Counted from the first letter of the stretch, positions 50,848 to 59,734 are shown. The stretch is 64,000 nt of DNA from Streptomyces sp. CB09001 (GCF_003369795.1 NZ_CP026730.1:1116001-1180000); one strand, 5' to 3'. Program-made: numbers and translations. The notes: generated from the sequence alone by a model not told the origin.

Positions 50848-51870
50848 ATGCCCGCACCGTCCGCGTCCCGCAGGGTCGCCGCCGTCGCCGTCGCCGGTCT
50901 CGCCCCGCTCGCCCTGACCACGCTGGCCGCCGCCCCCGCTTCGGCGCACGGTTCGATGGGCGACCCGGTCAGCCGGGTGTCGCAGTGCCACGCGGAGGGG
51001 CCCGAGAGCCCGAAGTCGGCCGCGTGCAGGGCGGCGGTCGCGGCGGGCGGCACGCAGGCGCTCTACGACTGGAACGGCATCCGCATCGGCGACGCCGACG
51101 GCAGGCACCAGGAGCTGGTCCCGGACGGCAAGCTGTGCAGCGCCGGCGACCCGGCGTTCAAGGGCCTGGACCTGGCCCGCGCCGACTGGCCCGCGACCGG
51201 CGTGAGCAGCGGCTCGTACACCTTCAAGTACCGCGTGACGGCCCCGCACAAGGGCACGTTCAAGGTCTACATCACGAAGCCGGGCTACGACCCGTCGCAG
51301 CCGCTCGGCTGGGGCGACCTGGACCTGTCCGCCCCGGTGGCGACCTCCACCGACCCGGTCGCCTCGGGCGGCTTCTACACCTTCTCCGGCACGCTGCCGG
51401 AGCGGTCCGGCAAGCACCTGCTGTACGCGGTGTGGCAGCGCTCGGACAGCCCGGAGGCGTTCTACTCCTGCTCGGACGTCACCTTCGGCGGCGACGGCGG
51501 CACCGCGTCCGGCGACGCGGAGGCGGGCGCCGCCCCGGCTCCGGAGGCCTCCGCACCCTCCGAGGAGCAGCTCGCGGCCGCGGCGGAGAAGTCGACGATC
51601 GAGCACCACGGTCACGGCGACCAGGACGCGGCGACCACCACGGACCCGACGGACCCGGCCGCCGCCCCGGAGCGGGCGCCCGGTACCGCCGCCGAGCCCA
51701 ACGAGGTCAAGGCCGCCGGCGGGGGTACGGAGAACCTCGCCGAGACCGGCGGGGACAGCACCACGCCCTACATCGCCGTCGGCGGCGCCGCGGCCCTGGC
51801 CCTCGGCGCGGCCGTCCTGTTCGCGTCGGTCCGGCGGCGCGCGACGACCGGTGGCCGGCACGGCCACTGA
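50848..51870 (+). CDS. Sortase-anchored lytic polysaccharide monooxygenase (AA10)
   Basis: Protein of 340 residues. Signal peptide 1-33; the mature protein starts at His34 (HGSMGDPVSR), which with His190 (GKHLLYAVWQ) forms the copper histidine brace; Phe205 is the expected axial residue. It oxidatively cleaves chitin or cellulose. A Pro/Ala/Glu linker leads to LAETG at 297-301, a hydrophobic helix and a basic tail: a sortase signal, so the enzyme is held on the wall. RBS GAGGAG. S. coelicolor SCO1734 appears to be the same gene. Confidence 0.92.
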   Translation: MPAPSASRRVAAVAVAGLAPLALTTLAAAPASAHGSMGDPVSRVSQCHAEGPESPKSAACRAAVAAGGTQALYDWNGIRIGDADGRHQELVPDGKLCSAGDPAFKGLDLARADWPATGVSSGSYTFKYRVTAPHKGTFKVYITKPGYDPSQPLGWGDLDLSAPVATSTDPVASGGFYTFSGTLPERSGKHLLYAVWQRSDSPEAFYSCSDVTFGGDGGTASGDAEAGAAPAPEASAPSEEQLAAAAEKSTIEHHGHGDQDAATTTDPTDPAAAPERAPGTAAEPNEVKAAGGGTENLAETGGDSTTPYIAVGGAAALALGAAVLFASVRRRATTGGRHGH

Positions 51871-51881
51871 CGCGGGGGAAG

Positions 51882-51922
51882 CGCGGGGCCCGTCCGGCGG
51901 CTCAGGCCGGGCGGGCCCCGCG
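51882..51922. terminator. Hairpin terminator between convergent LPMO and lipase genes
   Basis: Arms CGCGGGGCCCGTCCGG and CCGGGCGGGCCCCGCG, one wobble pair, 9-nt loop. Confidence 0.75.
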
Positions 51923-51958
51923 TGACGTGCGCCGGGGCGCGGGGGTGGGAAGCGCCCG

Positions 51959-52831
51959 TCAGCCGAAGACGGAGGCGCAGGTGGTGGGCGTGGCGTGCGC
52001 CGGGTCCAGGGCGTTGGTCACCTCGTGGAAGGCGATCCGGTCGAACATTCCGATCGCCAGGTGCTCGGAGAGGTCGAACGGGCACAGGTCCTGCAGCAGG
52101 ACGTTGCGCACCCCGGGACCGTCGAGGAACTGGCTGCGGTACGGCGTGACCACCTCGTCGTACTTCGTGGCGAGGACGGTGTAGCGGACGCCGGGCACGG
52201 TGTCGCCGCCCGCGTTGAGCTTGGTGAGGACGTCGGAGCCGACGATCTGGTCGGCGAGGGCGGGGGTGTGCTCGTCGAGCAGGTCCTCGACGCCGGGGAA
52301 GTACGGCAGCAGGCGGGTGAGGCCGGACAGGGTGGTGCCGTGGTTGCTGGGCGCTATGCCGACCAGGGCGTTCACCTTGTCGGCCCCGCCGAGGAACCTG
52401 AGGTAGTAGCGGGGCATCATGCCGCCCTGCGAGTGGCCGACGAGGTCGGTCTCGGCGGCGCCGGTCGCGGTGAGCACCTTGTCGACGTAGGCGGCCAGTT
52501 GTCCGGCCGACTTCTCGACCGGGCCGAGTCCGTTGAAGAGCGGGACGCCGGGCAACTGGCCGTAGTCCAGGGAGAAGACGCAGTAGCCGCGGTTCCTCAG
52601 GTAGGGCGCGAGGCCCAGCCAGTTGTCGACGGAGTTCCCGAAGGTGCCGTGGACCAGGACGACGGGGCGGGGGTGGGCGGCGGAGGGCTCGCAGGTGTAG
52701 TCGTTCCAGCCGGAGCCGGGGCGGGCGTCCGCGGTGGGGGCGGCGGTGGCGGTGACGGTGGGGACCAGGGCGACCGCGACGGCCAGCAGCAGCGCGGCCA
52801 GCGGTCTGAACACTCGACTCCAGGGCAGCAT
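51959..52831 (-). CDS. Secreted alpha/beta-hydrolase lipase
   Basis: Protein of 290 residues: signal peptide to about residue 31 (TATAAP), then an alpha/beta hydrolase with oxyanion HGTFGNS and nucleophile Ser134 in GHSQGG. Four Cys suggest two disulfides. Matches Streptomyces secreted triacylglycerol lipases. ATG 52831 has AAGGAG spaced 9 nt. Converges on the LPMO gene. Confidence 0.9.
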   Translation of the reverse strand: MLPWSRVFRPLAALLLAVAVALVPTVTATAAPTADARPGSGWNDYTCEPSAAHPRPVVLVHGTFGNSVDNWLGLAPYLRNRGYCVFSLDYGQLPGVPLFNGLGPVEKSAGQLAAYVDKVLTATGAAETDLVGHSQGGMMPRYYLRFLGGADKVNALVGIAPSNHGTTLSGLTRLLPYFPGVEDLLDEHTPALADQIVGSDVLTKLNAGGDTVPGVRYTVLATKYDEVVTPYRSQFLDGPGVRNVLLQDLCPFDLSEHLAIGMFDRIAFHEVTNALDPAHATPTTCASVFG

Positions 52832-52879
52832 CGGGTGATCTCCTTGCGGATCGGGGGAGTTGCGACGGCAGGGATGCCC

Positions 52880-52895
52880 TGTGATCCGGATCACG
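52880..52895. promoter_or_regulatory. CRP-like palindrome upstream of the lipase
   Basis: TGTGATCCGGATCACG contains a perfect 14-bp palindrome GTGATCCGGATCAC in the TGTGA-N6-TCACA layout, about 50 nt upstream of the lipase start. The rest of 52832-53023 holds no gene. Confidence 0.5.
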
Positions 52896-53023
52896 GGATG
52901 CTGTTCACTCGTCAAGTTACGGGCGAGTAGTGCAAGAGTGAAGTTACGCGTCAGTAAAAACTTCCAGTGATAACCGACGCCGATATCCGACGCCGTCGGC
53001 GCCGCGGGTGCCAGCGGGTCAGG

Positions 53024-53470
53024 TCACCAGGTGGGCCGCATCGGCCCGGCCGGCGCCACGCGCAGCAGGCCGTCGCGCAGCGCCCGCACCCCGTCCTCGC
53101 CGAGCACGTCGGCCCACGCACCCACGGCCTCCGCGGCCGCCGCCTCCGCCGCCCGCGTGCAGGCCCACCCGGCCTCCGTCATCACGACGAGCCGGGCGCG
53201 CGCGTCGGCGGGATGCGGCCGGCGCTCGGCGTACCCCTTGCGGACCAGTTCCTCGACGAGCTGACTGGCGGCCTGCTTGGTCACTCCGAGGTGGACGGCG
53301 AGGTCGGTGACCGTGGCGCCGTCCGGGGCGAGCCGGGCGAAGGCGAACCCGTGCGCGGGCCGCACGCCCTCGAAGCCGCGGGCGACGACACCCTCGTGGA
53401 TGCGCTGCGTGAGTCCGCCGGCCGCGGCGAGCAGGGCGGCGGTGAGGGCCATGGCGTCGGAGTTCTGCAC
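53024..53470 (-). CDS. MarR-family regulator
   Basis: Protein of 148 residues with a winged helix (ATVTDLAVHLGVTKQAASQLVEELVRKGYAERRPHPADARARLVVMTEAG). GTG 53470 is the annotated start; ATG 53452 is possible. Divergent from a cupin gene with two GTCAAGC/GCTTGAC palindromes between them, so it probably represses both itself and the cupin gene. Confidence 0.87.
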   Translation of the reverse strand: MQNSDAMALTAALLAAAGGLTQRIHEGVVARGFEGVRPAHGFAFARLAPDGATVTDLAVHLGVTKQAASQLVEELVRKGYAERRPHPADARARLVVMTEAGWACTRAAEAAAAEAVGAWADVLGEDGVRALRDGLLRVAPAGPMRPTW

Positions 53471-53497
53471 GGGGGCATTGAAACACCCTTGACACTT

Positions 53498-53516
53498 TGG
53501 TCAAGCGGCTTGACCA
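53498..53516. promoter_or_regulatory. MarR operator 1
   Basis: TGGTCAAGCGGCTTGACCA: perfect 9-1-9 palindrome. Confidence 0.85.
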
Positions 53517-53531
53517 TGAGAACGGCAGAAG

Positions 53532-53550
53532 TAGTCAAGCTGCTTGACCA
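53532..53550. promoter_or_regulatory. MarR operator 2
   Basis: TAGTCAAGCTGCTTGACCA: 8 of 9 arm positions symmetric; centre 34 bp from operator 1, i.e. just over three helical turns. Confidence 0.82.
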
Positions 53551-53580
53551 TATTGCCCACATGTCCAGAGGAGCCCCGTC

Positions 53581-53955
53581 ATGCCCGTCGTCCGCTCGTC
53601 CGAAGGCGTCACCCACGAGATCCACGGCGCCCGTTTCGTCTCGTACGCCAGCCCCCGTGCCGGCAGCAAGGAGCTGTGCGCCTGGCGGGGCGAGATCCCG
53701 GCGGGCACGAAGGCACCCGCGCACACCGTCGACCGGGAGGAGATCTTCCACCTGCTCACCGGCGAGCTGCTGATCACCCTCGACGGCCGCTCCGAGCACG
53801 TCACCGCGGGCGACACCGTGATCATCGGTTCCGGGACGACCCTCGCCGTCGAGAACCCCACCGACCGGACCGCGATCTCCTGGGTCACCACCTCCGTCGG
53901 CCTGACGGCGGAGCTGGCCGACGGCACCCGCCTCACTCCCCCGTGGGCCAACTGA
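53581..53955 (+). CDS. Cupin-domain protein
   Basis: Protein of 124 residues, one cupin barrel: W-R-G-EIPAGTKAPAHTVDREEIFHLLTGELLITLDGRSEHVTAGDTVIIGSG. Metal-ligand His/Glu positions (H-x3-E-x2-H) are kept. Function unknown, possibly detoxification or quercetin-type dioxygenase. ATG 53581 with GAGGAG upstream. Regulated by the MarR. Confidence 0.85.
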   Translation: MPVVRSSEGVTHEIHGARFVSYASPRAGSKELCAWRGEIPAGTKAPAHTVDREEIFHLLTGELLITLDGRSEHVTAGDTVIIGSGTTLAVENPTDRTAISWVTTSVGLTAELADGTRLTPPWAN

Positions 53956-53967
53956 CCCGCGGGGGCC

Positions 53968-54936
53968 TCACGCCGCCAGCGACCCCGGCATCACCGCCCG
54001 CGGCCCGAACTTCGCCCGCACGCGGTCCGCGACCTCCTCGATCCGGCGGACCTTCTCGTCCACGGGGTCGAAGGTGAGCTGGTGGGAGGCGTGTTCGGCG
54101 GACGTGAGGCTCTCCGCGCGCAGGGCGATCGTACGGACCCGGGCGCGCTGGAGGCCGAGCGCCTCGTACAGGTCGTACGCGGTCCGGGTCAGGGCCGCCG
54201 AGTGCGCGGTCGGCTCCTTCAGGGTGCGGCTGCGGGTGGTGGCCGACCGGTCGGCGTAGCGGACGGTGAGGGTGAGGGTGCGGCAGACCTTGTCCACGGC
54301 GCGCAGCCGGGCGCCCAGTTCCCCGGCGGCCGAGAGCAGGGCGCGGCGGTGGCGGTCGGGGTCGAGTTCGTCGCGGTCGAAGGGGCGGTCGGCGGCCAGG
54401 GACCGGGAGACGCCGTTGGGGACGACCCGGCCGCGGTCGACGCCCCGGGCCTTCTCGTGCAGCTCGCGGCCGGTCCTCGCGCCGACCAGGCGCTGGAGGG
54501 TGGACAGCGGCGCGGCGGCGACCCGGCCGAGGGTGTCGAGGCCGTACTCGCACAGGGTGCGGGCGGTCGCGGTGCCGACGCCGGGCAGCGCGGCGACGGG
54601 CTTGCCGTCGAGGAACGCGCGCTCCTCGCCGCCGGACACCGCGCGGGTCAGTCCCGGCCGGGCGTCGCGCAGGGCCATACGGGCCAGCATCGGGCCGGGT
54701 CCGGCGCCGATCACGCAGTCCACGCCGTGCAGCGCGAGGGCGCGGACCCGGATCACCGAGGCCAGTGCCACGGCGTCGCGCCCGAAGTACCGCTCGGCGC
54801 CGCGCAGGTCGGCCAGCGCGCCGTCGGGCGGCAGCGCCTCGACGATCGGCGTGAACTCCTCAAGGAGACCGAGCAGTTCGGGCAGGGCCGCCTCGTACAT
54901 CGGCGGCAGTTGGAAACGTACGCAGAGGATCGTCAT
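53968..54936 (-). CDS. ImuB-like Y-family polymerase homologue
   Basis: Protein of 322 residues. Finger/thumb region is Y-family (VAALPGVGTATARTLCEYGLDTLGRVAAAPLSTLQRLVGARTGRELHEKARGVDRGRVVP...) and the little-finger follows. However, the N-terminus begins MTILCVRFQLPP and lacks the DxD metal motif of Pol IV and the usual S-x-D-E catalytic segment (it has GALADLRGAERYFG). It therefore resembles ImuB, a catalytically dead adaptor that links the beta clamp to DnaE2. It overlaps dnaE2 by 4 bp (ATGA), so the two are coupled. Confidence 0.78.
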   Translation of the reverse strand: MTILCVRFQLPPMYEAALPELLGLLEEFTPIVEALPPDGALADLRGAERYFGRDAVALASVIRVRALALHGVDCVIGAGPGPMLARMALRDARPGLTRAVSGGEERAFLDGKPVAALPGVGTATARTLCEYGLDTLGRVAAAPLSTLQRLVGARTGRELHEKARGVDRGRVVPNGVSRSLAADRPFDRDELDPDRHRRALLSAAGELGARLRAVDKVCRTLTLTVRYADRSATTRSRTLKEPTAHSAALTRTAYDLYEALGLQRARVRTIALRAESLTSAEHASHQLTFDPVDEKVRRIEEVADRVRAKFGPRAVMPGSLAA

Positions 54937-57900
54937 CCCGCACTCCCCGGACTCTGGTGCCACAACTTCCTTCCGACCGCGGGCCCTTCGCCCGCGGGGC
55001 GCAGATCGGCCCAGGGGTGCATCTCGTACCCGGTGGACATGCGGATCCTCCGCTGCTCCACCGGGTCCTGGGCCGCGGACCCGGCCGGCGCGGGCCGCCC
55101 GTCCGAACCGGCGAGGCGGCGGCGCGCCGGGCCGCCCCCGGGGTCGTCGCCCTGGTCGCCGCCCGCCCCGGCCAGCCGGGCGGCGACGCCCTCCAGACCC
55201 TCCTCCCGGCGGATCTCCAGCAGGTCGGCGAGGTTCCAGGCGGCGGAGCCGACCACGCTGAGGCTGCGCGGGCCGCGCCGCTGCACCACTCCGCGCACCA
55301 GCAGCAGCCAGGAGTGGAAGACGGTGTGCGCGCAGGCGTCGTGCGAGTCGTCGAAGAAGGCGAGGTCGACCAGGCCGGAGCCGTCGTCGAGGGTGGAGAA
55401 GATGACGCGGCGGCCGGAGCGGACCGGCGGGGTCTGGGTGGCCGCCTTGGCGCCCGCGACCAGCACCGTCTCCCCGTGCCGTGCCTCGCGCAGCCGCTTG
55501 GCCGACACCACGCCCAGCTCGCGCAGGAAGGTGCGGTGATCGTCCATCAGGTTGCGCGAGGCGTCCATGGAGAGCACGCCGAGTTCGGCGCTGAGCTTCT
55601 CCTCGGAGGTGAGGTCGGGCAGTCCGGCGGAGGCGGTCTTGCGTCCGCCGGAGAGCGGGAGCTGGTCGCCGCGGCCGCCTCGGGCGCCGCGGTGCAGTTC
55701 GGTCAGGTGCAGTTGCAGGTCGCGGCGGTTGGCGCCGAACGCGTCCAGCGCGCCGACCTGGGCGAGCCGTCCGGCCAGCGGCCTGCTGGGGCGGGCCCGT
55801 TCCCAGAAGTCGAGCAGGGAGGCGTAGGGCTGCCCCGCGGCGATCCGCTCCGCCTCGGCCTCGCTGATGCCGTGCACGTCCGAGAGGGCGAGCCGGAGTC
55901 CCCACACGGCGGGCTTCCGTGACCCCGATTCAGACACCAGTTCGATCCTGTGTGCGACCCCCGACACGTTCACGTCCAACGGCAGGATCGGCACCCCGCG
56001 CCGCCGCGCGTCCGCCAGCAGCAGCCGCTTGGGGTACATGCCGGGGTCGTGGGTGAGCAGACCCGCGTAGAAGGCGGCCGGGTGGTGGGCCTTCAGCCAC
56101 GCCGACTGGTACGTCGGCACCGCGAAGGCGACGGCGTGCGCCTTGCAGAAGCCGTAGCTGCCGAAGGCCTCGACGATCTCCCAGGTCCGCTGAATCGTTT
56201 CCGCGTCGTATCCGTTCGCCGTCGCGTGCTGGGCGAACCACACCTTGATCCGCCCCTGCGACTCCGGGTCGGAGAGCCCGCGCCGCACCCGGTCGGCCTC
56301 GCCGCGTCCGCAGCCGGTCATGATGGCGACGATGTCGATGATCTGCTCGTGGAAGACGACGACCCCGTACGTCCCGTCCAGCGGCTCCGCCAGGTCCTCG
56401 TGCGGATAGCGCACCGGCGCCCGTCCGTGCCGGGCCTCGATGAACGGGCGCACCATGTCGGCGGCGACCGGTCCCGGCCGGAAGAGCGAGATGTCGACCA
56501 CGAGGTCGTGGAAGGTGGCCGGCTGGAGCCGCCCCACCAGGTCCCGCTGGCCGGGTGACTCGATCTGGAAGCAGCCCAGCGTCTCGGCGGACCGGATCAT
56601 CCGGTACGTCGCCGGGTCGCCCTCGGGTACGGCGTCCAGGTCGACCTCGGTGCCGGTCGCCCGCTTCACCTCGGCGACCGCGTGCGCCATCGCCGACTGC
56701 ATCCGCACCCCGAGCACGTCCAGCTTGAGCAGCCCGAGGTCCTCCACGTCGTCCTTGTCGAACTGGGCCATCGGGAAGCCCTCGCCGCTGGTCGGCATCA
56801 CCGGCGTGCGGGAGAGCAGGGAGGCGTCGGACAGCAGGACGCCGCAGGGGTGCATGGCGACGCCGCGCGGGAGGGCGTCCAGGCCCTCGACCAGCTCCCA
56901 GAGCCTGCCGTACCGCCCTCCTCCGTCCCGCCGGGACTCCCCCGCCAGCGCTTTGAGTTCGGGCAGCTCCTCCAGCGCCGCGCGGGCGTCGCGGGCGCGG
57001 ATGTGCGGGAAGGACTTGGCGATGCGGTCGATCTCGGCCGGGTCCATGGACAGGGCGGCGCCCACGTCGCGGATGGCGTGGCGCACCCGGTACGTCTCCG
57101 GCATGGCGACCGTGGCGACCCGCTCGGTGCCGAACCGGCCGATGATCGCGCGGTAGACCTCCAGGCGCCGCGCGGACTCCACGTCGATGTCGATGTCGGG
57201 CAGCACGACCCGCTCCCTGGACAGGAACCGCTCCATCAGCAGCCCGTGCTCGACCGGGTCGGCGTGTGCGATACCGAGCAGGTGGTTGACGAGCGAGCCC
57301 GCGCCGGAGCCGCGCGCGGCGACCCGGATGCCCATGTGCCGTACGTCGTCCACGACCTGGGCGACGGTGAGGAAGTACGAGGCGAAGCCGTGGTGGGCGA
57401 TGATGTCCAGCTCGTGGTGCATCCGCTCCCAGTACTCCCGGCGGCCAGGCCGCCGGTCGTAGCCGCGCCGCACCATGCCCGCCGCCGCCCGGGAGGCGAG
57501 CGCCCGCTGGGCGGTGCGGCGCCCGGCGCCCACCAGGTGCGGCTCGGGGAAATGGACGGCGCCCATGCCGAGGTCGTCCTCGGGGTCGACCAGGCACTCG
57601 GCGGCCGTCGCCCGGGTCTGCTCCAGCAGGCGGTGGGCGGTGTCCCGCCGGAAGCCCGCGGACTCGACGATCCGCTCGGCGGCGTGCCGCATCGCACCGG
57701 CGTCCTTGAGCCAGGCCTCGCCGGAGTCCAGTTCCTTGGTGGCGTCGATCGGGACCAGGCGGCGGGCGGCGTCCAGGACGTCGGCGACCTCGCCCTGGCC
57801 GGGGTCGGCGTAGCGGACGGCGTTGGAGAGCACCGGCCGGACACCCTGTTCGGCGGCGAAGCCCACGGTGCGGGCGGCCAGCCGCAGGGAGCCGGGGCCG

Positions 57901-58484
57901 GTGCCCTCGCGGCCGTGCCAGACGGCCTCCAGGCGCAGGGCGTCGCCGTAGACCTCGCGCCAGGGGGCGAGGAGCCGCGCGGCGCGGTCGGGACGACCGG
58001 CGGCGAGGGCGCGGCCGACCTCGGAGCCGGGGCCGAGCAGGACGGTCAGGCCGTCGGCGTGGTTGTCGGGCCAGGACAGCAGCGGGGTGCCCTCGGCCGT
58101 GTGGGCGGCGGAGACGAGGCGGCACAGGTCGGCCCAGCCACGGGCGCCGTCACGGGCGAGGAAGGTCACCCGCGGGGCCGACTCGTCGACGAAGGCGCCG
58201 CCGCGCACGGGGACGCGGCGCCGGTCCCGGCGCACGGAGGTGTCCGTACGGTCGGCTTCGGGCTCGGGGGCGGCGACCGCCAGCTCCGCGCCGAACAGGG
58301 GGCGGACGCCCGCCTTCGCGCAGGCCTTGGCGAAGCGGACCGTGCCCGCGAGGGTGTCGCGGTCGGTGAGGGCGAGGGCGTCCATGCCCCGCTCGAAGGC
58401 GCGCTCGGCCAGCCGCTCCGGATGGGAGGCACCGTAGCGGGCGGAGAACCCGGAGACGGTGTGCAGATGCGTGAAACCCGGCAT
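54933..58484 (-). CDS. dnaE2: Error-prone DNA polymerase III alpha (DnaE2)
   Basis: Protein of 1183 residues. N-terminal PHP domain (FTHLHTVSGFSARYGASHPERLAERAFERGMDALALTDRDTLAG); catalytic Asp motif LPDIDIDVES; a late OB-fold (TVLVAGAKAATQTPPVRSGRRVIFSTLDDGSGLVDLAFF). Length and PHP sequence identify the DnaE2, not DnaE1, branch. It copies past DNA lesions with ImuB. ATG 58484 (GGGAGG, 6 nt). LexA-like boxes upstream suggest SOS control. Confidence 0.92.
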   Translation of the reverse strand: MPGFTHLHTVSGFSARYGASHPERLAERAFERGMDALALTDRDTLAGTVRFAKACAKAGVRPLFGAELAVAAPEPEADRTDTSVRRDRRRVPVRGGAFVDESAPRVTFLARDGARGWADLCRLVSAAHTAEGTPLLSWPDNHADGLTVLLGPGSEVGRALAAGRPDRAARLLAPWREVYGDALRLEAVWHGREGTGPGSLRLAARTVGFAAEQGVRPVLSNAVRYADPGQGEVADVLDAARRLVPIDATKELDSGEAWLKDAGAMRHAAERIVESAGFRRDTAHRLLEQTRATAAECLVDPEDDLGMGAVHFPEPHLVGAGRRTAQRALASRAAAGMVRRGYDRRPGRREYWERMHHELDIIAHHGFASYFLTVAQVVDDVRHMGIRVAARGSGAGSLVNHLLGIAHADPVEHGLLMERFLSRERVVLPDIDIDVESARRLEVYRAIIGRFGTERVATVAMPETYRVRHAIRDVGAALSMDPAEIDRIAKSFPHIRARDARAALEELPELKALAGESRRDGGGRYGRLWELVEGLDALPRGVAMHPCGVLLSDASLLSRTPVMPTSGEGFPMAQFDKDDVEDLGLLKLDVLGVRMQSAMAHAVAEVKRATGTEVDLDAVPEGDPATYRMIRSAETLGCFQIESPGQRDLVGRLQPATFHDLVVDISLFRPGPVAADMVRPFIEARHGRAPVRYPHEDLAEPLDGTYGVVVFHEQIIDIVAIMTGCGRGEADRVRRGLSDPESQGRIKVWFAQHATANGYDAETIQRTWEIVEAFGSYGFCKAHAVAFAVPTYQSAWLKAHHPAAFYAGLLTHDPGMYPKRLLLADARRRGVPILPLDVNVSGVAHRIELVSESGSRKPAVWGLRLALSDVHGISEAEAERIAAGQPYASLLDFWERARPSRPLAGRLAQVGALDAFGANRRDLQLHLTELHRGARGGRGDQLPLSGGRKTASAGLPDLTSEEKLSAELGVLSMDASRNLMDDHRTFLRELGVVSAKRLREARHGETVLVAGAKAATQTPPVRSGRRVIFSTLDDGSGLVDLAFFDDSHDACAHTVFHSWLLLVRGVVQRRGPRSLSVVGSAAWNLADLLEIRREEGLEGVAARLAGAGGDQGDDPGGGPARRRLAGSDGRPAPAGSAAQDPVEQRRIRMSTGYEMHPWADLRPAGEGPAVGRKLWHQSPGSAG

Positions 58485-58540
58485 CACGCACCTCCCGACT
58501 CATGAACCGACGCATGCCCATGCAGGCCCGAACGCCATTA

Positions 58541-58556
58541 TCGAACGTCTGTTCCC
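58541..58556. promoter_or_regulatory. LexA-like SOS box 1 before dnaE2
   Basis: TCGAACGTCTGTTCCC matches TCGAAC-N4-GTTCGA at 10 of 12 fixed positions. On the minus strand it abuts a TAATGG -10-like sequence (58535-58540), 57 nt from the dnaE2 ATG. Confidence 0.62.
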
Positions 58557-58584
58557 AGCTACCTCACCCACCATACCCCCATCG

Positions 58585-58600
58585 TCGAATGTGTGTGCGA
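58585..58600. promoter_or_regulatory. LexA-like SOS box 2
   Basis: TCGAATGTGTGTGCGA matches TCGAAC-N4-GTTCGA at 10 of 12 fixed positions. It lies between dnaE2 and the divergent membrane gene. Confidence 0.5.
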
Positions 58601-58657
58601 CATCCGTTCGGCCCCGTCCCACCTGCGCAAACACTCCCCGACCCGGACTGTGGGGAC

Positions 58658-59734
58658 ATGTCACACACACCGGGCCCCCGCACGCGAAGCGGCACGCGAA
58701 GCGGCTCCTTCCTCGGTGAGGTGAGGGACGCCGTCACCCCGCGGGCCACCCTGCTCGTGCTCGGCGTGATCGCGCTCCAGCTGCTGTTCATCGCCTCCTA
58801 CGTGGGGGCGCTGCACGACCCGCGGCCCAAGGACGTGCCCTTCGGGGTGGTCGCGCCCGGGGCGGCCGCCGGACAGACGGTGGACCGGCTGGAAGCACTG
58901 CCCGGCTCCCCGCTGGACCCGCGCACGGTGGCCGGCGAGGCGGCCGCCCGGCGGCAGATCATGAACCGGGAGATCGACGGCGCCCTGGTCCTGGACCCCG
59001 ACGGCAGGCAGGACACCCTGCTGGTCGCCTCCGGCGGCGGCACCGTCCTCGCCACCACCCTCGAGGGCATCGTCGGCAAGGCGGAGCAGGCCGAGAGACG
59101 CGCGGTGCGGGTGGTCGACGTGGCCCCGGCCTCCCGCCACGACTTCGACGGACTGTCGTCCTTCTACCTGGTCGTGGGCTGGTGCGTCGGCGGCTACCTG
59201 TGCGCCTCGATCCTGGCGATCAGCACCGGCGCCCGGCCGGCCAACCCGCGCCGGGCGGCGATCCGGCTCATCGTGATGGCCCTGGTCGCGATCGTCGGCG
59301 GGCTCGGCGGTGCGGTGATCATCGGGCCGATCCTGGGCGCGCTGCCCGGCGGCGTGCTGGACCTGTGGGGACTCGGCGCGCTGATCACCTTCGCGGTGGG
59401 CGCCGCCACGCTCGCCCTCCAGGGCGTCTTCGGGATCGTCGGCATCGGTCTGGCGATCCTGCTGGTGGTGATCGCGGGCAACCCGAGTGCGGGCGGCGCC
59501 TTCCCGCTGCCGCTGCTCCCGCCGTTCTGGAAGGCGATCGGTCCGACGCTGCCACCGGGCGCCGGTACCTGGGCGGCCCGCTCGATCGCCTACTTCAAGG
59601 GGAACGACGTGACCGCCTCCCTGCTGGTGCTGTGGGCGTGGGCGGTGGCGGGGACGGTGATCACGATGCTGGCGGCCGTGCTGCCGCGCCGGGGGCGGCC
59701 GGAGACGGACCTGCCCGCGCCACCGGCCGCCTGA
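58658..59734 (+). CDS. Multi-span membrane protein, ABC-2-permease-like
   Basis: Protein of 358 residues: N-terminal helix (ATLLVLGVIALQLLFIASYVGAL), a large external domain to residue ~160, then five more helices. The layout (one helix, ~130-residue external loop, rest helices; DVPFGVVAPGAAAGQTVDRLEAL) is that of YhgE/Pip-like or ABC-2 exporters. ATG 58658. No ATPase partner. Divergent from dnaE2. Confidence 0.7.
   Translation: MSHTPGPRTRSGTRSGSFLGEVRDAVTPRATLLVLGVIALQLLFIASYVGALHDPRPKDVPFGVVAPGAAAGQTVDRLEALPGSPLDPRTVAGEAAARRQIMNREIDGALVLDPDGRQDTLLVASGGGTVLATTLEGIVGKAEQAERRAVRVVDVAPASRHDFDGLSSFYLVVGWCVGGYLCASILAISTGARPANPRRAAIRLIVMALVAIVGGLGGAVIIGPILGALPGGVLDLWGLGALITFAVGAATLALQGVFGIVGIGLAILLVVIAGNPSAGGAFPLPLLPPFWKAIGPTLPPGAGTWAARSIAYFKGNDVTASLLVLWAWAVAGTVITMLAAVLPRRGRPETDLPAPPAA

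Noticed and set aside
54933..58484. Assignment as the replicative DnaE
   Set aside because: Length, HLHTVSGFSARYGASHP start and coupling with an ImuB-like gene fit DnaE2.
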